This document shows positions 7,698-15,816 of a stretch of DNA of 64,000 bases, piece after piece. The translations under genes were made by a program, and so were the position numbers. The notes beneath the pieces were generated by a model. That model was not told the origin of the DNA, did no database searches, and saw only the letters and a list, made by a program, of their open reading frames with translations. Location of the stretch: NCBI RefSeq assembly GCF_002113375.1, contig NZ_NEHO01000020.1:32238-96237 (forward strand), given 5' to 3'. Within the stretch, counting starts at the first letter, position 1. Each line of letters starts with the position of its first letter. The DNA comes from Pseudomonas sp. R37(2017). GTDB taxonomy: Bacteria > Pseudomonadota > Gammaproteobacteria > Pseudomonadales > Pseudomonadaceae.

Positions 7698-9101
7698 ATG
7701 TCGACAGACAAGGTTTCTGTCCACGGCAGTTGGGCTAGCCGCTGGGTCTTCATACTCGCCGCGACCGGTTCGGCCGTGGGATTGGGTAGTATCTGGAAAT
7801 TCCCGTACATGGTCGGCGTCTATGGCGGCGGCGCCTTCGTGCTGATGTTCCTGGCCTGTATCGCGCTGATCGGCGTGCCGGTCATGCTGGCCGAAACCTT
7901 GATCGGCCGGCGTGCCCGGCAGAGTCCGGCCAACGCCTTGAGGACGCTGGCCGTCGAGGTGGGGCATTCGACCAAATGGTCCTGGGGCGCATTTGCCGGA
8001 ATGATCACCGCGTTGCTGATCCTGTCTTTCTATAGCGTGGTGGGCGGCTGGTCGCTGGATTACATCATCGACATGGGGCGCGGCGACTTCCAGGGGGTAA
8101 CGGCGGATCAGGTGGGGGCCTACTTCGGCAACGTGATCGCCGATCCCTGGCGCCTGACACTTTGGCACACGATTTTCATGCTGTTGTCGGCTGTAGTGAT
8201 CGCCAGGGGCGTGGTTGCCGGGCTTGAACGCAGCTTGCGCATCATGATGCCGTTGTTGTTCGTCATGGTCCTCGTATTGCTGGGCTACAGCATGACCACC
8301 GGGCATTTCATGGAAGGCGCACATTTCATGTTCGACTTCCACCCGGAAAAGGTCATGGACGGCTTGTTGCCGGCAATGGGGCATGCGTTCTTTTCCCTGA
8401 GCGTGGGCGTTGGCTCGATCATGATCTATGGCGCCTACATGCCGAAGCACTCGTCGATTTCAGGGACGGTCGTTGGCGTGGCGCTGCTCGATACCTTTGT
8501 TTCCCTGGTGGCCGGCCTGGCATTGTTTCCGATTGTTTTTGCGGCAGGCCTGAATCCGAGCGAAGGGCCGGGGCTGATGTTCGTCAGCCTGCCGTTTGCG
8601 TTCGGCAACGTGGCTTTCGGCCAATTGATGGGCGTGGTGTTCTTCGTGCTGGTGGCGGTGGCAGCCTGGAGTTCGGCGATCTCCCTGCTTGAGCCGATGG
8701 TGGCTTACCTGGTCGAGCGCACTAAAGTGAGCCGTGCATGGGTCACGTTCTGGCTGGCTTTCAGTTGCTGGTTTGTTGGCCTGGGTACGGTGTTTTCCTT
8801 CAATATCTGGAAGGAGGCCAAGTTCTTCGTGAACGAAGGCGGGATGTTCCACCTCTATCAATGGGGAGCGGCAGGTGGTCTCGACTTCTTTGGCGTGATC
8901 GATTTCTTTACCTCGCGACTCATGTTGCCGCTTGGCGGTTTGTGTTTCGTGGTGTTTGCGGGCTGGATCATGGGGCGTGAAGCGGTGCGCGACGAGTTGT
9001 CGATGCGCAACCCTGCGCTGTTTGGCCTGTCCTTGTTCTTGATGCGCTATGTGGCGCCCATCGGCATTCTCGTAGTGTTTGCCGCCCAGCTGTGGAAGTG
9101 A
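7698..9101 (+). CDS. Sodium-dependent transporter of the NSS/SNF family
   Basis: Inner-membrane sodium-coupled symporter of the neurotransmitter:sodium symporter family, 467 residues with about 11-12 hydrophobic helices. The signature GLGSIWKFPYMVGVYGGGAF in helix 1 identifies the family. The substrate, probably an amino acid, cannot be read from sequence. I chose ATG 7698 (MSTDKVSVHGSWASRWVFIL) because bacterial members start just before this segment; an upstream ATG at 7647 would add 17 unrelated residues. It sits between smpB and ratA, which are neighbours in E. coli, so it looks like a lineage insertion into that block. Confidence 0.9.
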   Translation: MSTDKVSVHGSWASRWVFILAATGSAVGLGSIWKFPYMVGVYGGGAFVLMFLACIALIGVPVMLAETLIGRRARQSPANALRTLAVEVGHSTKWSWGAFAGMITALLILSFYSVVGGWSLDYIIDMGRGDFQGVTADQVGAYFGNVIADPWRLTLWHTIFMLLSAVVIARGVVAGLERSLRIMMPLLFVMVLVLLGYSMTTGHFMEGAHFMFDFHPEKVMDGLLPAMGHAFFSLSVGVGSIMIYGAYMPKHSSISGTVVGVALLDTFVSLVAGLALFPIVFAAGLNPSEGPGLMFVSLPFAFGNVAFGQLMGVVFFVLVAVAAWSSAISLLEPMVAYLVERTKVSRAWVTFWLAFSCWFVGLGTVFSFNIWKEAKFFVNEGGMFHLYQWGAAGGLDFFGVIDFFTSRLMLPLGGLCFVVFAGWIMGREAVRDELSMRNPALFGLSLFLMRYVAPIGILVVFAAQLWK

Positions 9102-9108
9102 CGCTGAC

Positions 9109-9543
9109 ATGACGACACACATTTCACGTTCGGCCTTGCTGCCATATCCGGCGCAAGCGCTGTACGACCTGGTCAACGACGTGGCGCGCTATCCGGAGTT
9201 TCTGCCGTGGTGCTCGTCGGCCGAAGTACTGGAAAGCTCTCCTGAGCATATGCGGGCGAGCGTCGGAGTGGCGAAGGGGGGGCTCAGTCAGCACTTCGTG
9301 ACGCGCAACACCCTGGTGTCCGGTCAATCGATCGAAATGAATCTCGAGGAAGGACCGTTCAATCAATTGCACGGTGTGTGGGTATTCAAGCCCTTGGGTG
9401 AAAAGGCCTGCAAGATCAGCCTGGATCTGTCGTTCGATTATGCCGGGCCGCTGGTTCGCGCCACTTTGGGGCCGCTATTCAACCAGGCGGCCAATACCCT
9501 GGTGGATGCGTTCTGCCAGCGTGCCAAACAGATACATGGTTGA
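9109..9543 (+). CDS. ratA: RatA-like START/COQ10 family protein
   Basis: A 144-residue polyketide-cyclase/START-fold protein starting MTTHISRSALLPYPAQALYD. E. coli RatA (YfjG) was described as a ribosome-association toxin; the family is also related to mitochondrial Coq10, a ubiquinone-binding protein, so the physiological role in Pseudomonas is open. The conserved FLPWCSSAEVL and FDYAGPLVRATLGPLFNQAA are visible. It begins 7 bases after the transporter stop and overlaps the start of rnfH. Either role fits; the family call is firm. Confidence 0.9.
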   Translation: MTTHISRSALLPYPAQALYDLVNDVARYPEFLPWCSSAEVLESSPEHMRASVGVAKGGLSQHFVTRNTLVSGQSIEMNLEEGPFNQLHGVWVFKPLGEKACKISLDLSFDYAGPLVRATLGPLFNQAANTLVDAFCQRAKQIHG

Positions 9544-9850
9544 GCTCATGATTGAGGTCGAGGTGGTCTATGCGGCGGTAGACCGCCAGGTACTGCTGAC
9601 GGTGGCGGTGCCTGCCGGGACGACTGTGCGGGCGGCTTTGCTCAAGTCGGCGGTGGCTGAGGCGTTTCCGGAGTTGGATCTGGCTGGTTGCCCTGTGGGT
9701 ATCTTCGGCAAAGTTGTAGCCGATCCAGAGCGTCGGCCTGTCCAGGCAGGGGACCGTATCGAGATTTATCGACCGCTGTTGGCTGATCCGAAAGAGGTGC
9801 GTCGACTGCGCGCAGCAAAAGCCGCCGAGGCCAAAGCGCGGAATCAGTGA
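9536..9850 (+). CDS. rnfH: RnfH/RatB family ubiquitin-like protein (UPF0125)
   Basis: A small protein (104 residues from ATG 9536, or 100 from ATG 9548) with a beta-grasp, ubiquitin/ThiS-like fold: IEVEVVYAAVDRQVLLTVAV, then VGIFGKVVADPERRPVQAGD and IEIYRPLLADPKEVRR. The C-terminal lysine/alanine-rich tail is typical. The upstream start overlaps the end of ratA by 8 bases, which argues for translational coupling. Function is not established; it pairs with ratA across many proteobacteria. Confidence 0.88.
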   Translation: MVELMIEVEVVYAAVDRQVLLTVAVPAGTTVRAALLKSAVAEAFPELDLAGCPVGIFGKVVADPERRPVQAGDRIEIYRPLLADPKEVRRLRAAKAAEAKARNQ

Positions 9851-9866
9851 GTGGCTTGAATGTGAT

Positions 9867-9903
9867 GCAATAAAAAGCCCGGGCATGCCGGGCTTTTTAT
9901 TGC
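9867..9903. terminator. Bidirectional intrinsic terminator (rnfH / bamE)
   Basis: A 16-bp perfect stem GCAATAAAAAGCCCGG / CCGGGCTTTTTATTGC around a GCATG loop, with A-runs and T-runs flanking the GC core, so it can terminate both convergent genes. Confidence 0.9.
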
Positions 9904-9911
9904 GTCACAAA

Positions 9912-10439
9912 TTATTGTGGCGAGGTGTCCAGCGGTTGCGGTGTCGGGACCGGAACGGTTTCTACACCGTCGACGTCCTTCTGGATCTGATCCAGCAACG
10001 AGCCTGGCTTGACCGGTTTTTCCGGTTTCGGCTTTTCGACGTTTTCTACCGGGGTAGCCACTGTCGTGCCGCTGTCCTTGCCCAGAATGGCTTCGTCACG
10101 GCTTACGCCTGGCATGAAGTCACCAGAGAGGCTGACAAGCTGATCATTTGAGTTGAAGATAACGCTGATGCGTTCCTGTTGGCGTTCACCGCCACCTGGT
10201 TGCAGGCTGTACAGATAATCCCAGCGATCGGCATGGAATGTGTCAGTCAGCAGAGGGTTGCCCATGATAAACCGCACTTGCTTGCGGGTCATTCCCGGGC
10301 GTAACTGGTCTATCATGTCCTGCGTGACGACATTGCCCTGCTGGATGTCGATTTTGTAAACCCCGGGGAATGAACAACCGGCGAGTGCGAGCAGTCCCAC
10401 GAAGGTGAAACTGGTTAGCAAGAGCTTGGTGTTTTGCAT
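9912..10439 (-). CDS. bamE: Outer-membrane assembly lipoprotein BamE (OmlA)
   Basis: Lipoprotein of the BAM complex that inserts beta-barrel proteins into the outer membrane. It has 175 residues with a type II signal peptide ending in the lipobox LAGC, lipidated Cys22, followed by SFPGVYKIDIQQGNVV and the conserved QLRPGMTRKQVRFIMGNPLL of the SmpA/OmlA domain. The C-terminal extension (EKPKPEKPVKPGSL) is proline/lysine-rich and longer than in E. coli BamE. Divergent from fur, as in other pseudomonads where it was first named omlA. Confidence 0.95.
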   Translation of the reverse strand: MQNTKLLLTSFTFVGLLALAGCSFPGVYKIDIQQGNVVTQDMIDQLRPGMTRKQVRFIMGNPLLTDTFHADRWDYLYSLQPGGGERQQERISVIFNSNDQLVSLSGDFMPGVSRDEAILGKDSGTTVATPVENVEKPKPEKPVKPGSLLDQIQKDVDGVETVPVPTPQPLDTSPQ

Positions 10440-10536
10440 CGGTGGGCGACTTCCACTATCTTGGCTGGGACAACGTAAACGCCGATCATACCCGCATTAA
10501 GAGAAGCTGCGAAGCAGCATCGCGAGAAAGCTGACC

Positions 10537-10941
10537 ATGGTTGAAAATAGCGAACTACGCAAAGCCGGCCTCAAAGTGACCCTGCCACGGGTCAAAATTC
10601 TACAAATGCTCGATTCCGCCGAGCAGCGCCACATGAGTGCCGAGGATGTCTACAAGGCCCTTATGGAGGCTGGTGAGGACGTCGGTCTGGCCACGGTATA
10701 CCGTGTTCTGACCCAGTTCGAGGCAGCTGGCCTTGTGGTGCGGCACAACTTCGACGGAGGCCATGCGGTCTTCGAGCTGGACGACGGAAAGCATCACGAC
10801 CATATGGTCAACGTCGAAACCAGCGAAGTGATCGAATTCTTCGACGAAGAAATCGAGCGGCTTCAGAAAGCAATCGTCGACAAGTATGGCTTCGAGATGG
10901 TTGATCACAATCTGGTGCTGTACGTGCGCAAGAAAAAGTAA
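10537..10941 (+). CDS. fur: Ferric uptake regulator Fur
   Basis: Iron-responsive global repressor, 134 residues: N-terminal winged helix (LKVTLPRVKILQMLD, DVGLATVYRVLTQFEAAGLV) and C-terminal dimerisation domain with the metal site HHDHMVNVETSEVIEFFDEE. The whole protein has no cysteine; the CxxC that holds structural zinc in E. coli Fur is replaced here by NVET. It diverges from bamE and is followed by a hairpin. It would control the piu genes later in the window. Confidence 0.96.
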   Translation: MVENSELRKAGLKVTLPRVKILQMLDSAEQRHMSAEDVYKALMEAGEDVGLATVYRVLTQFEAAGLVVRHNFDGGHAVFELDDGKHHDHMVNVETSEVIEFFDEEIERLQKAIVDKYGFEMVDHNLVLYVRKKK

Positions 10942-10975
10942 GCATGTCGCGCGAACATCGATTCGCGAAACGAAC

Positions 10976-10999
10976 GAAGGCGACCCCAGGGTCGCCTTC
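10976..10999 (+). terminator. Intrinsic terminator hairpin after fur
   Basis: GAAGGCGACCC (10976-10986) pairs with GGGTCGCCTTC (10989-10999), followed by a moderately T-rich stretch. It lies between the convergent fur and recN genes. Confidence 0.7.
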
Positions 11000-11021
11000 G
11001 TGCTTTCTGCTCTCTATTTAT

Positions 11022-12695
11022 TCAAGCTTTTGCGGCAACCACCATTTTTTTCGCGTGAGCCAGGGACTCCTTGGTGAGGTCGATGCCTCCCAGCATTCGT
11101 GCGACTTCTTCGACGCGGTCGTTTTTGCTCAGTTTGGAAACAGCCGTGCGGGTGGCATCTTCGCCGCGCACTTTATGCACAAATAGATGTTGATGACCCT
11201 GCGCTGCCACTTGTGGCAAGTGGGTCACGGTCAGCACCTGCCCGCGCTCGCCGAGCCTGCGCAGCAACTGGCCGACGATTTCTGCAGTCGGGCCGCCGAT
11301 GCCGACGTCGACTTCGTCGAAAACCAGGGTCGGTACGCGGGAGGTCTGTGCGGTGATTACCTGGATCGCCAGGCTGATTCGCGACAGTTCGCCGCCAGAC
11401 GCCACTTTTGCCAGGGCCTTCAACGGTTGGCCAGGGTTGGCGCTGACCAGCAGCTCCACCTGCTCCAGGCCATTTGGCAGCAGTTCGTCGCTGCTGTTCG
11501 GGCGCAGTTCAATGGTGAAGCGACCACCGGGCATGCCCAGGCGCTGGATCTCCTGCTCTACGGCGTTGGCCAGGCTGCTTGACGCTTGATGCCTCAGGTC
11601 GCTCAGCTCCCGGGCCTTTTCCTGATAGTGCCTGGCATAGGACGACAGCTCATCGCTCAGGCGCTCGATGGACTCGTCGTTGGCATTCAGGGTTTCGATT
11701 TCATCCAGCAGTTTCTGTTGCATCTCGGCAACTTCGGTCGGCTGGATGCGGTGCTTGCGGGCCATCGTATAGATCGCATCGAGCCGTTCTTCGAGGTATT
11801 GAAGGCGCGCCGGATCGGCGTCGAAGTTGTCGAGAAAACGGTTCAACTCGCCCACGGCTTCTTCAACCTGGATCTGCGCGCTGGTCAGCAGGCTGCTGGC
11901 CTCGCCGAGAGCGCCGATCGAATTATTCACACTGGACAAGCGGTTTAGGCTTGCAGTGAGCGCGTTCAGCACGTTGCCGGAATCACTTTCGCTGCACTGT
12001 TCCACGACCTGTCGGCAGATGCCCAGCAGGGTTTCTGCGTTGGTCAGGTTCTTGTGCTCTTGCTCGAGCTGCTCCAGTTCGTTATCGCCGAGGCCGAGAT
12101 TTTCCAACTCCTCGAGTTGGTAGCTGAGCAGTTGATGACGGGCGCGTTGCTCATCGCCGGAGTTGGAGAGTCGCTCCAGCTCCTGGCGGGTCTGGCGCCA
12201 GCGTTGGGCGGCCAGTTGAACCTGGCGGGCAAGGTCCGTCGCGCCGGCATATTCGTCGAGCAGGCGCCGGTGGGTATCGGTCTTGAGCAGGGATTGGTGT
12301 TCGTGCTGGCTGTGAATGTCGATCAGCAGTTCGCCCAGCGCCTTGAGGTCGCCGAGCGGGCAGGGCGTGCCGTTGATGTAGCCCCGCGAGCGTCCTTCCG
12401 ATGTGATCACTCGGCGCAGAATGCACGGACCGTCGTTTTCGAGGTCGCGTTCGGCCAGCCAGGCGCTGGCTTCCGGAATGTCGGCTAGATCGAAGGTGGC
12501 CAGGATGTCGGCCTTGTCGGCGCCGGGGCGAACCACGCCGCTGTCGGCGCGGTCGCCCAGGGTCAGGCCCAGCGCGTCGAGCATGATCGACTTGCCCGCG
12601 CCGGTTTCCCCGGTGATCACGCTCATCCCGCGATCGAGTTCGAGATCGAGATGTTCAACGATGGCGTAGTTGTGTACGGACAGGTGCACCAGCAT
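11022..12695 (-). CDS. recN: DNA repair protein RecN
   Basis: SMC-like ATPase that acts in recombinational repair of double-strand breaks. It has 557 residues: Walker A GETGAGKS at residues 29-36, long coiled-coil arms in the centre, and a C-terminal ABC signature and Walker B region (ASGGELSRISLAIQ, VPTLVFDEVDVGIGG). It starts MLVHLSVHNYAIVEHLDLEL, the family start. An SOS box lies 25 bases upstream, so it should be induced by DNA damage. It is transcribed away from grpE. Confidence 0.96.
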   Translation of the reverse strand: MLVHLSVHNYAIVEHLDLELDRGMSVITGETGAGKSIMLDALGLTLGDRADSGVVRPGADKADILATFDLADIPEASAWLAERDLENDGPCILRRVITSEGRSRGYINGTPCPLGDLKALGELLIDIHSQHEHQSLLKTDTHRRLLDEYAGATDLARQVQLAAQRWRQTRQELERLSNSGDEQRARHQLLSYQLEELENLGLGDNELEQLEQEHKNLTNAETLLGICRQVVEQCSESDSGNVLNALTASLNRLSSVNNSIGALGEASSLLTSAQIQVEEAVGELNRFLDNFDADPARLQYLEERLDAIYTMARKHRIQPTEVAEMQQKLLDEIETLNANDESIERLSDELSSYARHYQEKARELSDLRHQASSSLANAVEQEIQRLGMPGGRFTIELRPNSSDELLPNGLEQVELLVSANPGQPLKALAKVASGGELSRISLAIQVITAQTSRVPTLVFDEVDVGIGGPTAEIVGQLLRRLGERGQVLTVTHLPQVAAQGHQHLFVHKVRGEDATRTAVSKLSKNDRVEEVARMLGGIDLTKESLAHAKKMVVAAKA

Positions 12696-12719
12696 ATGGG
12701 CCGCTCCCAGGTGTTAAGT

Positions 12720-12735
12720 CTGGTTATTTATACAG
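12720..12735 (-). promoter_or_regulatory. LexA (SOS) box of recN
   Basis: On the minus strand CTGTATAAATAACCAG fits the LexA consensus CTG-N10-CAG with the usual AT-rich middle. Position just upstream of the recN start fits repression of an SOS gene. Confidence 0.8.
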
Positions 12736-12854
12736 TGTTTTGTTTCCGGCTGACAATGCCCCTCGTTAGCTCGATTCGCTCGGCCCGACGAAACCCTTAT
12801 CGCGACCTGGAATGACAATGCAGTTGTTTTTTGTAGGGTTAATCGTCGGTGCCC

Positions 12855-12883
12855 CTTGAAGCCGGATTTTGCGGCCCCATATA
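12855..12883 (+). promoter_or_regulatory. Sigma-32 heat-shock promoter of grpE
   Basis: -35 CTTGAAG (12855-12861), 13-base spacer, -10 CCCCATATA (12875-12883), a near-exact match to the sigma-32 consensus. It lies about 50 bases upstream of the grpE start. Confidence 0.85.
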
Positions 12884-12935
12884 GCTGGGCAGAAGCGCGA
12901 GTCGAGCTCGCGGACGATATTGAAAGGAGAATTCT

Positions 12936-13502
12936 ATGGCTGACGAACAGACAGTGGATACGCAAAACCCAGACGCCAACCAGGCGCCCGAGGCTTCGGG
13001 TGAAGACCTGGCGGCTCGTGTACAAGTGCTCGAAGAGCAACTGGCAGGCGCTCAGGATCAGGCTTTGCGTGTAGCCGCCGATCTGCAGAACGTCCGCCGT
13101 CGCGCCGAGCAGGATGTAGAGAAGGCTCACAAGTTCGCGCTGGAAAAGTTCGCTGGCGACCTGCTGCCGATCGTCGACAGCCTGGAGCGCGGCCTGGAAC
13201 TGTCCAGCCCGGACGACGAAAGCATTCGTCCGATGCGCGAAGGCATCGAGCTGACCCTGAAAATGTTCCACGACACCCTCAAGCGTTACCAGCTTGAAGC
13301 GATCGATCCGCATGGCGAACCGTTCAATGCCGTTCACCATCAGGCAATGGCCATGCAGGAAAGCGCCGACGTCGAGCCGAACAGCGTTCTGAAGGTGTTC
13401 CAGAAGGGCTATCAGCTCAATGGTCGCCTGCTGCGTCCGGCGATGGTCGTGGTCAGCAAGGCGCCTGCGCCGGTTTCGCCTTCGATTGACGAGCAGGCTT
13501 GA
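12936..13502 (+). CDS. grpE: Nucleotide exchange factor GrpE
   Basis: Co-chaperone that releases ADP from DnaK. It has 188 residues: an acidic flexible N-terminus (MADEQTVDTQNPDANQAPEA), a long dimerising helix (ADLQNVRRRAEQDVEKAHKF), then the C-terminal beta-wing region (DPHGEPFNAVHHQAMAM). The RBS AAAGGAGA precedes ATG 12936. The first gene of the heat-shock cluster, it has its own sigma-32 promoter. Its stop codon lies inside the -35 element of the next heat-shock promoter. Confidence 0.97.
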   Translation: MADEQTVDTQNPDANQAPEASGEDLAARVQVLEEQLAGAQDQALRVAADLQNVRRRAEQDVEKAHKFALEKFAGDLLPIVDSLERGLELSSPDDESIRPMREGIELTLKMFHDTLKRYQLEAIDPHGEPFNAVHHQAMAMQESADVEPNSVLKVFQKGYQLNGRLLRPAMVVVSKAPAPVSPSIDEQA

Positions 13503-13526
13503 AATCCGCTGCAAGGCCCCCATTTA
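13498..13526 (+). promoter_or_regulatory. Sigma-32 heat-shock promoter of dnaK
   Basis: -35 CTTGAAA (13498-13504), 13-base spacer, -10 CCCCATTTA (13518-13526). The -35 element contains the grpE stop TGA (13500-13502). It gives dnaK independent heat induction inside the cluster. Confidence 0.88.
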
Positions 13527-13598
13527 TAAGTCAAGCGTTTAAGTGCTACCGCAGTTAGCCACCACTGCTGCGGCAACCAAATCCAAAGTTTCGGGAGA

Positions 13599-15521
13599 GT
13601 GAACATGGGCAAAATTATCGGTATCGACCTGGGGACTACCAACTCCTGCGTCTCCGTGCTGGAAAACGGCAAGGCAAAAGTTATTGAAAACGCTGAAGGC
13701 GCGCGCACCACGCCGTCGATCATCGCTTACGCCAACGATGGCGAAATTCTGGTTGGCCAGTCGGCCAAGCGTCAGGCTGTGACCAATCCGCACAACACCC
13801 TGTATGCGGTGAAGCGTCTGATCGGTCGTCGTTTCGACGAAGAAGTCGTGCAGAAAGACATTCAGATGGTCCCTTACAAGATCGTCAAGGCTGACAACAA
13901 CGACGCCTGGGTTGAAGTAAACAGCCAGAAAATGGCACCGCCACAAATCTCGGCTGAAATCCTGAAGAAAATGAAGAAGACCGCCGAAGACTACCTCGGC
14001 GAGGCTGTGACTGAAGCGGTGATCACCGTTCCGGCCTACTTCAACGACAGCCAGCGTCAGGCCACCAAAGACGCCGGCCGCATCGCCGGTCTGGACGTGA
14101 AGCGCATCATCAACGAGCCAACCGCAGCTGCTCTGGCTTACGGTATGGATAAGGCCAAGGGCGATCACACCGTGATCGTCTACGACCTGGGCGGCGGTAC
14201 TTTCGACGTGTCCGTGATCGAGATCGCTGAAGTCGACGGCGAGCACCAGTTCGAAGTACTGGCCACCAACGGTGACACGTTCCTGGGCGGTGAAGACTTT
14301 GACATTCGTCTGATCGACTACCTCGTCGACGAATTCAAGAAAGAAAGCGGCATGAACCTCAAGGGTGACCCGCTGGCCATGCAGCGCCTGAAAGAAGCTG
14401 CTGAAAAAGCCAAGATCGAACTGTCCTCGAGCCAGTCGACCGACGTGAACCTGCCGTACATCACTGCAGATGCCACCGGTCCTAAGCACTTGAACGTGAA
14501 AATCTCCCGCGCCAAGCTCGAAGCGCTGGTGGAAGACCTGGTTCAGCGCACCATCGAACCTTGCCGCATCGCGATGAAAGATGCCGGTATCGACGTTGGC
14601 GCGATCAACGACGTGATCCTGGTGGGCGGTCAGACCCGTATGCCACTGGTTCAAAAGCTGGTAACCGAGTTCTTCGGTAAAGAAGCTCGTAAAGACGTCA
14701 ACCCGGACGAAGCGGTTGCCATGGGTGCTGCTATCCAGGGCGCGGTATTGGCCGGTGACGTGAAAGACGTTCTGCTGCTCGACGTCAGCCCGCTGACCCT
14801 GGGTATCGAAACCATGGGTGGCGTGATGACTGCGCTGATCGAGAAAAACACCACGATTCCTACCAAGAAATCGCAAGTGTTCTCGACTGCCGACGACAAC
14901 CAGGGCGCCGTGACCATTCACGTGCTGCAGGGCGAGCGTAAGCAAGCCGCACAGAACAAATCCCTGGGCAAGTTCGACCTGGCCGACATTCCACCGGCTC
15001 CACGTGGCGTGCCGCAGATCGAAGTGACCTTCGACATCGACGCCAACGGCATCCTGCACGTAGGTGCGAAGGACAAGGCTACCGGCAAGACTCAGTCGAT
15101 CGTGATCAAAGCCAACTCCGGTCTGTCTGACGAAGAAATCGAGCGCATGGTGCGTGATGCCGAGGCGAACGCCGAGGAAGACCGCAAGTTCGAAGAGCTG
15201 GCTGCTGCCCGTAACCAGGGCGATGCTCTGGTTCACTCGACGCGCAAAATGGTTGCCGATGCTGGCGATAAAGTGACTGCCGAAGAGAAAACGGCAATCG
15301 AAGCTGCCGTAGTTGCCCTGGAAGCCGCTGTCAAAGGCGACGACAAGGCCGCTATCGACGCCAAGGTTGAAGAGCTGTCGAAAGTCTCCGCTCCAGTGGC
15401 GCAGAAGATGTATGCCGAACAGGCTCAGCCTGCTGAAGGCGCTGCCCCGCAAGGCGAATCGGCTGAGAAGGCTGACGACGTTGTCGATGCCGAGTTCGAA
15501 GAAGTCAAAGACCACAAGTAA
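13599..15521 (+). CDS. dnaK: Hsp70 chaperone DnaK
   Basis: ATP-dependent chaperone of 640 residues. It starts MGKIIGIDLGTTNSCVSVLE, the nucleotide-binding domain occupies about the first 385 residues (DLGGGTFDVSVIE, VGGQTRMP), then the substrate-binding beta domain and helical lid, ending in DDVVDAEFEEVKDHK as in E. coli. RBS GGGAG lies before ATG 13599. It works with GrpE upstream and DnaJ downstream and has its own sigma-32 promoter. A 719-codon open frame on the other strand is a codon-bias shadow. Confidence 0.99.
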   Translation: MNMGKIIGIDLGTTNSCVSVLENGKAKVIENAEGARTTPSIIAYANDGEILVGQSAKRQAVTNPHNTLYAVKRLIGRRFDEEVVQKDIQMVPYKIVKADNNDAWVEVNSQKMAPPQISAEILKKMKKTAEDYLGEAVTEAVITVPAYFNDSQRQATKDAGRIAGLDVKRIINEPTAAALAYGMDKAKGDHTVIVYDLGGGTFDVSVIEIAEVDGEHQFEVLATNGDTFLGGEDFDIRLIDYLVDEFKKESGMNLKGDPLAMQRLKEAAEKAKIELSSSQSTDVNLPYITADATGPKHLNVKISRAKLEALVEDLVQRTIEPCRIAMKDAGIDVGAINDVILVGGQTRMPLVQKLVTEFFGKEARKDVNPDEAVAMGAAIQGAVLAGDVKDVLLLDVSPLTLGIETMGGVMTALIEKNTTIPTKKSQVFSTADDNQGAVTIHVLQGERKQAAQNKSLGKFDLADIPPAPRGVPQIEVTFDIDANGILHVGAKDKATGKTQSIVIKANSGLSDEEIERMVRDAEANAEEDRKFEELAAARNQGDALVHSTRKMVADAGDKVTAEEKTAIEAAVVALEAAVKGDDKAAIDAKVEELSKVSAPVAQKMYAEQAQPAEGAAPQGESAEKADDVVDAEFEEVKDHK

Positions 15522-15575
15522 GTTGTTGGTCGGCCGGTTGACTGCCTTCAGGCGGTGACTGGTAGGATGTCGCCG

Positions 15576-15595
15576 CGCGGGAGCTTGCTCCCGCG
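15576..15595. repeat. Short REP-type hairpin (GGGAGCTTGCTCCC)
   Basis: CGCGGGAGC and GCTCCCGCG separated by TT form a 9-bp hairpin of the common Pseudomonas REP core, 55 bases after dnaK. It is a solo element rather than a two-arm REPIN. Confidence 0.6.
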
Positions 15596-15598
15596 TTG

Positions 15599-15623
15599 GC
15601 GTATCTGGAATACGCGAATTTTT
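15599..15623 (+). terminator. Weak intrinsic terminator between dnaK and dnaJ
   Basis: GCGTAT (15599-15604) and ATACGC (15610-15615) form a 6-bp stem followed three bases later by TTTTT. It may lower dnaJ transcription relative to dnaK. The short AT-containing stem makes this only a partial terminator. Confidence 0.45.
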
Positions 15624-15816
15624 ACAGCATGCGACAACGTTCGGATGTTGGTGGTATGGCCGGAAATGCTCCTGCTTTTCGTGCCGCAGGTACCGCAAGA
15701 ATCAAAGACCAGGATCGTTGAATTGACGTGAGTTGGGTCCGGGCCTGTATTGGGGCTCAACGAGTTCGGCAGACTCAGGAGGGTTTTGTCGGACGTCCTC
15801 AAGAGTGCAAAGACTT

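Noticed and set aside
13539..15698. 719-codon open frame antisense to dnaK
   Set aside because: It mirrors a strongly expressed, codon-biased gene in GC-rich DNA; the protein has no recognisable domain and no RBS or promoter. A bias artefact.
15522..15816. Sigma-32 promoter for dnaJ
   Set aside because: No CTTGAAA-N13-CCCCAT-like match in the gap; dnaJ is probably read from upstream.
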